Below, in pieces: positions 23,026 to 27,770 of a stretch of DNA of 27,770 nt. Location of the stretch: the NCBI GenBank assembly GCA_015484985.1, contig WFUL01000045.1:1-27770 (forward strand), read 5' to 3'. The stretch is from Anaerolineales bacterium. GTDB lineage: Bacteria > Chloroflexota > Anaerolineae > Anaerolineales > DRMV01. Below the pieces are notes generated by a model, which was not told the origin of the DNA, did not search any database, and saw only the letters and a program-made list of their open reading frames with translations. Each line of letters starts with the position of its first letter. Positions within the stretch are counted from its first letter, which is position 1. Made by a program: the position numbers and the translations under genes.

Positions 23026-24121
23026 GAGGCGCTTCCTCGGGAAGGATTTGTTGGAGCAGACGTTTCCAATTCTCGGCGAAAATGGCTTTCAGGTCGTCTT
23101 CGGTGTACCCCCGTTCCCGGAGCAACGGGGCCAGCCGTTGCAAATCCGCGATGGTCTCCACTTCCGCGGGGACGTGCTGATAGCCAAAGCCGCCGTCAAA
23201 ATCCGAGCCAATACCCACGTGGCGCGCGTTTCCGGCCAATTGACAAACGTAATCGATCATCTCGGCCACCCGTTGCAGAGAAACGGCTTCCTTGCCATCC
23301 GAAGGCCGCCATCGAGGGTCCAAAAATCGGTTGTAGGGCACGATACCCACCACACCGTCCCGCTCGAAGAGACGCCGTAACACCTGGTCGGAGAGATGGC
23401 GGTTGCCATCGTCCCTCAAAAGTCTCCGCGGGTTGGCATGACTGGCCAGTATTGTTCCGGGATACGTATCCAACGCTTCCAACGCGGCAGGTTCGTCCAT
23501 GTGACTGATGTCCAGGCCCAAGTTCCACTCGGCCATCTCCCGCAGCAGACGGCGCCCTTCGTCGGTCATGGGACCCGGCTCCCCCGTGCCACCGCAAAAA
23601 CGAGTACCGGCCCAGGCCGGTCCCAACAACCGCAAGCCGCGGTGATACCACTCGGCCAGATGGTCTGGGACCTCAATGGCCTCCGCGTTCTCCATCAACA
23701 GCACCAAACCCACGGGGTGGGGTTGTTCGAGGTTTCGGGTGACCTCCTGCCAGTGGGCTTCGAACTCCGGCCGGGTCGTGATCAGACGGAATCGGTCGGA
23801 ATGTTGCTGGACCAACTGCCGGTAGGCCTGCCATTGTTCGTTGTACAGACGTCGAGCCTCTTCGGGCGTCTCGTAGACCAACCGGTCCCATCCCCCGCCC
23901 TTTCGGCGCATGGGCGCTGCGAACAGCGTAGCGAAAACCACGACCACCCCACCCTGGACATACTGGGGCCAACCCAATAGAGTGTCTCCATTGACAAGGG
24001 GAGCGATGCTTTGGGCTTCCCGCTCCCGCGCCCGAAGCACGAGGGCGTCCTGGGTGTAGTCGCGATGAAACGTGAGCATGTTCCACGCCAGGTCTTCATG
24101 GGCGTCAATGAGCGGATACAT
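23018..24121 (-). CDS. Membrane dipeptidase, peptidase family M19
   Basis: A 367-residue zinc dipeptidase of the renal dipeptidase type. The first metal site is DAHEDLAWN at about 6-14 (HxD), and LLMENAEAIE supplies the glutamate shared by both metals. LGLDISHMDEPA and ILASHANPR give the later histidines, and HVGIGSDFDGGFGY the final aspartate. All expected ligands appear present. In bacteria these enzymes cleave dipeptides, sometimes D-amino acid dipeptides. No signal peptide is visible, so it is probably cytoplasmic. The start ATG at 24119-24121 has GGAGG upstream. It lies 44 bases behind the YtxH-like gene and overlaps the kinase gene downstream. Confidence 0.9.
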   Translation of the reverse strand: MYPLIDAHEDLAWNMLTFHRDYTQDALVLRAREREAQSIAPLVNGDTLLGWPQYVQGGVVVVFATLFAAPMRRKGGGWDRLVYETPEEARRLYNEQWQAYRQLVQQHSDRFRLITTRPEFEAHWQEVTRNLEQPHPVGLVLLMENAEAIEVPDHLAEWYHRGLRLLGPAWAGTRFCGGTGEPGPMTDEGRRLLREMAEWNLGLDISHMDEPAALEALDTYPGTILASHANPRRLLRDDGNRHLSDQVLRRLFERDGVVGIVPYNRFLDPRWRPSDGKEAVSLQRVAEMIDYVCQLAGNARHVGIGSDFDGGFGYQHVPAEVETIADLQRLAPLLRERGYTEDDLKAIFAENWKRLLQQILPEEAPRD

Positions 24122-24165
24122 GGATGCGCCTCCGGAGGGTTCGCGGTTTCAAAGACGATGAACCG

Positions 24166-24378
24166 TCAGACTTCCCCCCGCAATCGTCTGAGTTCTTCTT
24201 CCAGGCGTTGGCGCTCCTGTTCCGCAGCCTGGCGAATGTCCTCCCAGGCAGCCCGCAGGCTTTCCTGAAAGCGCGCCCGGGTCTCTTCACCGCGCGCGGG
24301 CGCAAAGAGCAACGCGAGAGCCACACCGATGAGGAAACCCGTGGTCCATCCGCGGAAGAAAGCCCCCAGGCGAGCCAT
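24166..24378 (-). CDS. YtxH-like small membrane protein
   Basis: A 70-residue protein. The N-terminal GFLIGVALALLFAPARGEETR pattern (about 14-34) is a single membrane helix followed by the APxxGxETR motif of YtxH-domain proteins. The rest is a charged helix (RQAAEQERQRLEEELRRLRG) likely to form a coiled coil. Family members are linked to stress or the cell envelope, but the function is unclear. The ATG at 24376-24378 was chosen because AGGAGG lies upstream. A longer in-frame form to 24414 lacks a site. Confidence 0.75.
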   Translation of the reverse strand: MARLGAFFRGWTTGFLIGVALALLFAPARGEETRARFQESLRAAWEDIRQAAEQERQRLEEELRRLRGEV

Positions 24379-24414
24379 ACCACACCTCCTGTGCCTTTCC
24401 AATGCTGGATTCAC

Positions 24415-24420
24415 ATTGTA
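24415..24420 (-). promoter_or_regulatory. Possible -10 element of the YtxH-like gene
   Basis: ATTGTA on the plus strand reads TACAAT on the minus strand, 37 bases before the start at 24378. It would drive the YtxH-like, dipeptidase and kinase genes together. No good -35 is seen. Confidence 0.35.
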
Positions 24421-24484
24421 CCCTAAGGAGGTGACTTTTGGCCTTATGGGCCCGAGTTATTGTGTCACCCGCACCGATTTGGAC

Positions 24485-24490
24485 TATACT
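24485..24490 (+). promoter_or_regulatory. Possible -10 element of the APC permease gene
   Basis: TATACT lies about 98 bases before the ATG at 24588. A TTGTGT at 24460-24465 is 19 bases upstream, a poor -35. A start from here would skip the alternative TTG at 24438. Confidence 0.3.
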
Positions 24491-24587
24491 TGTCTTCGTT
24501 GATATATTGGCTCGAAAGCCGAACGCCAGAAGTCCGCGCTCAGGCAAGTGGTGTATGGACGAACTCGACAGCGGAGGTGAGGTCATC

Positions 24588-26051
24588 ATGTCCACGTCTC
24601 CCCCTTGGCATCCTGCCTCTTCCTCGGCCGCGCCAGCCATCGCGGTTGCATCGCTTGAGGAAGAGGCGCACGAACTGAAGCGCAGCCTCGGCCTCACAGA
24701 AGCCACCATGATTGGTGTAGGAGCCATGATTGGCGCGGGCATTTTTGGCCTCACGGGCATCGCAGCCGGAAAGGCCGGGCCGGTGGGTCTGCTCATCGCC
24801 TTCTTCCTCAACGGCATCGTTACCAGTCTCACAGGGCTCACGTATGCGGAATTGGGCGCGGCCATGCCTGAAGCTGGCGGCGGCTACCTTTGGGTTCGGG
24901 AAGGCCTCTCCCGTTTTTGGGGCTTCTTCTCGGGCTGGATTTCTTGGTTCAGCCATTCTGTTGCCTGCAGTCTCTATGCTGTTCTGTTCGCGACGTTCTT
25001 TGTGGAGTTGATGGAAATCGCAGGGGTTCCCATCGACTGGACACCGCGTTGGCTGGGGCTGGCTCCCGGCGAATGGCTCATCAAAGGCCTTGTCATCCTC
25101 ATTGTGGCCATTTTCGCCTTCATCAACTTCAAGGGCGCGTCGGAGACCGGCCTGGTGGGCAACATCGTGACCATCACCAAGGTCGTCATCCTGCTTACCA
25201 TCGTGGGCTTCGGCATTAAGGCCATGATTGAGGCGCCTACCGCGGCTTTGGTCTGGAGTAACTTCCGTCCTCCCCTACCCCACGGATGGGTTGGGGTTTT
25301 CGCGGCTATGGGCCTGACCTTTGTCGCCTTCGAGGGATACGAAATCATCGCCCAGACAGGCGAGGAATTGCACCATCCCGAACGCAATCTTCCCCGAGCC
25401 ATCTTCCTCTCCATTGCCATTGTCGTGGCTATTTATCTGTTGGTGGCCTTTGTAGCCGTAGGGGTTCCAGTGCAGAACACCTTGGGGATGGAACCATGGA
25501 AGTATCTGGCCCAATTCGGGGAACGAGGGATGGTACGCATCGCAGAGTTCATTATGCCTTACGGTCGGGTGCTCATGCTGCTGGGCGGTCTGGCCTCCAC
25601 GACCTCGGCCCTGAACGCCACGGTGTACTCCAGTTCTCGGGTCTCCTTTGCCATGGGCCGGGGCAAGGACCTGCCCCGGTTCTTCGGCCGGGTGCATCCC
25701 AAAACCCGTACACCCCACTGGGCCATCCTGGTAAGCGCTTTACTCATTGCTTTTATGGGAGTCGTTCTCCCTGTGGAAGATGTGGGTAGCGGCGCGTCGT
25801 TAACCTTCCTTATGCTCTTTCTGCTCACCAACATCACATTGATTCGTATGCGCAAGACCCATCCGGACATGCCACGTCCTTTCCGGGTACCCCTGGTCCC
25901 TTACCTGCCCATCGCCGCGGTGCTCATTCAGGCCTTTCTGGCTGGCCATCTGTTTGAAGTCAGCCCCCTCGCCTGGTACGCCACCCTGTTGTGGATTGGA
26001 CTGGGTGTGGGACTCTATTACGGCTACCTGGTTCGGATTCGGAATGGGTGA
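24588..26051 (+). CDS. APC-family amino acid permease
   Basis: A 487-residue transporter with about twelve membrane helices. The first helix has ATMIGVGAMIGAGIFGLTG, the glycine-rich signature of APC carriers that binds the amino acid backbone. TYAELGAAMPEAGGGYLWVREG follows, and AFEGYEIIAQTGEELHHPER with NLPRAIFLSIAIV is a second family hallmark. Helices continue to LGVGLYYGYLVRI at the C-terminus. It likely imports or exchanges amino acids by proton or gradient coupling, and the substrate is unknown. The ATG at 24588 has GGAGGTGA seven bases upstream. An in-frame TTG at 24438 has an even stronger AAGGAGGTGA site and would add 50 residues of unclear value. The gene stands alone. Confidence 0.9.
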   Translation: MSTSPPWHPASSSAAPAIAVASLEEEAHELKRSLGLTEATMIGVGAMIGAGIFGLTGIAAGKAGPVGLLIAFFLNGIVTSLTGLTYAELGAAMPEAGGGYLWVREGLSRFWGFFSGWISWFSHSVACSLYAVLFATFFVELMEIAGVPIDWTPRWLGLAPGEWLIKGLVILIVAIFAFINFKGASETGLVGNIVTITKVVILLTIVGFGIKAMIEAPTAALVWSNFRPPLPHGWVGVFAAMGLTFVAFEGYEIIAQTGEELHHPERNLPRAIFLSIAIVVAIYLLVAFVAVGVPVQNTLGMEPWKYLAQFGERGMVRIAEFIMPYGRVLMLLGGLASTTSALNATVYSSSRVSFAMGRGKDLPRFFGRVHPKTRTPHWAILVSALLIAFMGVVLPVEDVGSGASLTFLMLFLLTNITLIRMRKTHPDMPRPFRVPLVPYLPIAAVLIQAFLAGHLFEVSPLAWYATLLWIGLGVGLYYGYLVRIRNG

Positions 26052-26078
26052 ACAACAACCATGCACATAAAGTCTGTT

Positions 26079-26231
26079 GCATACCTATATCTTCGGTACG
26101 ATATTGTTTCTCGCCCTACGGAAAGGGTATGTCGGACAGGTCCGCCAATTCCATCTCCGTAATATCTCGCATAGTCCTGACCGGGTACGGGACCGCGGAA
26201 AGCTGAATCTGGTCAGGATTATGCGAGATAT
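26079..26231 (+). repeat. Dispersed inverted-repeat element, copy 6
   Basis: Downstream of the permease gene. Bases 26079-26196 align with 7711-7827 (roughly 70 percent identity by eye). Bases 26162-26182 and 26211-26231 form a 21-bp inverted repeat with one mismatch, a G-U wobble in RNA. The core is CTCGCATAGTCCTGACC. The 28-base loop carries GGGACCGC. A further outer part (GCATACCTATAT at 26079 facing GGGTATGCAC near 26231) extends the symmetry. The rest of the 26052-26303 gap holds only the tRNA promoter. Confidence 0.75.
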
Positions 26232-26259
26232 GGGTATGCACCCGTACGCATAAAGTTGA

Positions 26260-26288
26260 TTGACGTCTCCCTGCCCTTCGGATATAAT
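26260..26288 (+). promoter_or_regulatory. Sigma-70 promoter of tRNA-Glu
   Basis: TTGACG (26260-26265) and TATAAT (26283-26288) are separated by exactly 17 bases, the best promoter match in the window. Transcription would start near 26295, about nine bases before the tRNA. Confidence 0.85.
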
Positions 26289-26303
26289 GGGGAGCGCCTG
26301 AAC

Positions 26304-26376
26304 GCCCCCATCGTCTAGAGGACTAGGACGCGGCCCTCTCAAGGCCGAGACCGGGGTTCGAATCCCCGTGGGGGCA
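26304..26376 (+). tRNA. tRNA-Glu (anticodon CTC)
   Basis: A 73-base cloverleaf. The acceptor stem GCCCCCA (26304-26310) pairs with TGGGGGC (26369-26375), with discriminator A26376. The anticodon stem CGGCC/GGCCG encloses the loop CTCTCAA, giving anticodon CTC, which reads GAG. The T arm CGGGG TTCGAAT CCCCG is intact. The 3' CCA is not encoded and must be added by the cell. A strong promoter lies upstream and a terminator follows directly. Confidence 0.95.
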
Positions 26377-26414
26377 TAAAAGAACGGCACCCCTCCAGGG
26401 TGCCGTTCTTTTAT
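26376..26414. terminator. Bidirectional terminator between tRNA-Glu and the alcohol dehydrogenase gene
   Basis: ATAAAAGAACGGCACCC (26376-26392) and its exact complement GGGTGCCGTTCTTTTAT (26398-26414) form a 17-bp stem with a 5-base loop. It has T-rich ends on both strands. It begins at the last base of the tRNA and includes the dehydrogenase stop codon at 26411-26413. Confidence 0.85.
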
Positions 26415-27376
26415 GGCGACAACAGGATTTTAAACACCCCAGGCCGGGAGGCATGGGCAAAGGCCTCTACACCCCGCTCCAGGGGATACGTAGTCTCAAT
26501 CAAATCCTGGGGATCGATGAAACCACGCGTCCATATGCGCAAAGCCGCATCAAAGGGGCCACAACGGGAGCCCATCAGCATCTGTTCATCCACCACCACC
26601 CGGGAAAAGTCCACCTGTAAGGACCCGGCGTACGTGCTTTTGAGCACCAGCGTCCCCCGCGGACGCAGCGCCCGTCGAGCCAGGGCAAACCCGTCCGGGT
26701 TTCCCGTGGCTTCCACCACCACATCGTAGGCCCCTTCAGGGACGTCTTCTACGGTTCGAAAACCGACATGCCACGATCGCAACAAAGCTCGTTGCTTCTC
26801 CCTTCGTACCACGACATCGATTTGGGCCCCGGTAAGGGCCAGCACACGAACAATCAGTTGACCCAGGCGTCCAACCCCAACCACGAGGACCCGGCTCGTG
26901 GGTTGCAGATGAACCCCTTCCAGGATCTCTAACGCGGCGGCCAAAGGCTCGGTGAACACGGCAACCGTGTCGGGGACGGTGTCCGGGACCGGGTGGAGAT
27001 TTTCCACGGGTAAGGTGAGGTACTCCGCAAAAGCACCATGGTGACCCAGGATCCCCAGAACCGTCCGGTTGCGACAATGGGGCTCCAGGCCCTTTTGGCA
27101 CATATCACAAGTGTGGCAAACAATGTTGATTTCCCCCACGACGCGACGCCCTACCCAAGCGGGCGCATCGGGAGCCTCCACCACTTCCCCCACAAACTCA
27201 TGGCCTAGCACACCAGTGAACGGGTAATACCCCTGCACCATCTCCAAATCCGTACCACAAATCCCCGTCAGTCGGACCCGTACCAGGGCTTCCCCCGGAC
27301 CCGGCACAGGCAGGGGTACGTCGTCGCGAAATCTCAAGCGACCGTTTTCCAACCAAAGGGCCCTCATGCGCGACAT
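26411..27376 (-). CDS. Zinc-dependent alcohol dehydrogenase (MDR family)
   Basis: A 321-residue medium-chain dehydrogenase that oxidises alcohols or reduces carbonyls with NAD(P). The catalytic zinc site is visible as GICGTDLE (Cys) and GVLGHEFVGEV (His-Glu). The structural zinc loop CHTCDMCQKGLEPHC has all four cysteines. The nucleotide fold follows at LVVGVGRLGQLIVRVLALTG, then DVVVEATGNPDGF and GTLVLKSTYAG. The alcohol substrate is unknown. It is at the short end of the family, but no domain is missing. The ATG at 27374-27376 has AGGAG seven bases upstream. The TTG six bases earlier is less likely. It ends inside the tRNA terminator. Confidence 0.9.
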   Translation of the reverse strand: MSRMRALWLENGRLRFRDDVPLPVPGPGEALVRVRLTGICGTDLEMVQGYYPFTGVLGHEFVGEVVEAPDAPAWVGRRVVGEINIVCHTCDMCQKGLEPHCRNRTVLGILGHHGAFAEYLTLPVENLHPVPDTVPDTVAVFTEPLAAALEILEGVHLQPTSRVLVVGVGRLGQLIVRVLALTGAQIDVVVRREKQRALLRSWHVGFRTVEDVPEGAYDVVVEATGNPDGFALARRALRPRGTLVLKSTYAGSLQVDFSRVVVDEQMLMGSRCGPFDAALRIWTRGFIDPQDLIETTYPLERGVEAFAHASRPGVFKILLSP

Positions 27377-27498
27377 GGCCAAACTCCTGAAAAACGGATC
27401 TCCCTACGGATTTGATATGTTACGACTTTCCTCGCCCGTCGTCCATCGCCTTTGACCTGAAGTCAGGACATGAGCAAGAGAGGCTCGGTCTGGAGGTT

Positions 27499-27597
27499 GC
27501 GCATAGGTCTGATCAAGCCCCGGACCGCAGAAAAAGGCTGACAACCGTCGGCCGACCATTGGCGGATTTTGGTCCTGTACGCGATCCGACCTGCTGC
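27499..27597 (+). repeat. Dispersed inverted-repeat element, copy 7
   Basis: The left arm TGCGCATAGGTCTGATC then CGGACCGCAGAAAAAGG spans 27499-27537. The right arm, read on the minus strand from 27597 to 27561, is GCAGCAGGTCGGATCGCG then CAGGACCAAAATCCGCC. The arms resemble each other and the copies at 6322 and 7533. The rest of the gap between 27377 and 27636 shows no gene. Confidence 0.65.
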
Positions 27598-27636
27598 ATT
27601 CAGGGAAAATACTTGCCCGCCGAGGGCTGTCCCAAG

Positions 27637-27770
27637 TCATGCCCTAACCTCACCTTTTGACGGCATTAATGGCGCCACCCGCAAGAAGGCGCGCAATTCC
27701 GGCCAGAGCCACATCAGGGCTATCCCCCCGCCAGTTAGCGTGAAAAACATCCCCTGAAGCACACCCACTT
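27637..27770 (-). CDS. C-terminus of a possible membrane protein (partial)
   Basis: An open frame enters from the right edge and stops at the TGA in 27637-27639. It covers 43 complete codons plus the stop, read from 27768. The translated end contains LQGMFFTLTGGGIALMWLWP, then ELRAFLRVAPLMPSKGEVRA. That is a hydrophobic helix and a short charged tail, as at the end of many transporters such as MFS proteins. With so little sequence the family cannot be named and the frame may not be coding. The other two minus-strand frames show stop codons or no clear pattern. Confidence 0.4.
   Translation of the reverse strand, partial: VGVLQGMFFTLTGGGIALMWLWPELRAFLRVAPLMPSKGEVRA

Overview
The window looks like chromosomal DNA of a GC-rich, probably thermophilic member of the Chloroflexota (Anaerolineae/Thermoflexia-like). 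This is an inference. It rests on a secreted protein with tandem FPPNDTF...NWFYNNT repeats, lipoproteins with FGLPIS motifs, and a typical bacterial housekeeping set with strong GGAGG ribosome sites. Both ends cut through genes.

Layout. 1-291 (-): start of a PstS-like phosphate-binding lipoprotein. 605-2411 (-): a DUF488 gene behind folC. Divergent from folC, 2546-3925 (+) is a fused folK-folP gene, so three folate activities sit together. 4075-4656 (+): a DUF981 membrane protein, convergent with 4745-6211 (-), a fold-type II PLP enzyme of unknown substrate. 6674-7423 (+): a CcdA-like membrane protein whose first helix motif lies at its C-terminus. 8102-11327 (+): three envelope genes (repeat protein, membrane-anchored HEFTH metallopeptidase, lipoprotein). 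11426-13684 (-): the molybdenum subunit of a xanthine dehydrogenase-type enzyme without its usual partners. 13828-14358 (-): a small secreted protein, divergent from scpB (14411-14941, +). 15222-15737 (+): an HNH nuclease. 15760-19210 (+): two adjacent membrane proteins that both look like SPFH/band 7 proteins, followed by a SpoU-type RNA methyltransferase and ftsK (20121-22361). 22378-24378 (-): a deoxynucleoside kinase, an M19 dipeptidase and a YtxH-like small protein. 24588-26051 (+): an APC amino acid permease. 26304-26376 (+): tRNA-Glu(CTC) with a clear promoter and terminator, convergent with a zinc alcohol dehydrogenase (26411-27376, -). 27637 onward (-): the C-terminus of a possible membrane protein.

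The most unusual non-coding feature is a family of dispersed intergenic inverted repeats. Its arms share a core like GCATAGGYCTGACC ... GGACCGC. I find copies near 315-478, 6322-6535, 7533-7633, 7711-7920, 14984-15151, 26079-26231 and 27499-27597, and possibly a degenerate one near 11340-11398. They fill nearly every larger gap between genes. Two of them carry a perfect 24-bp hairpin.

The most unusual coding feature is the apparently circularly permuted CcdA at 6674-7423, which has repeat-element copies on both sides. Coordinates and motif matches were read by eye. No database search was possible.
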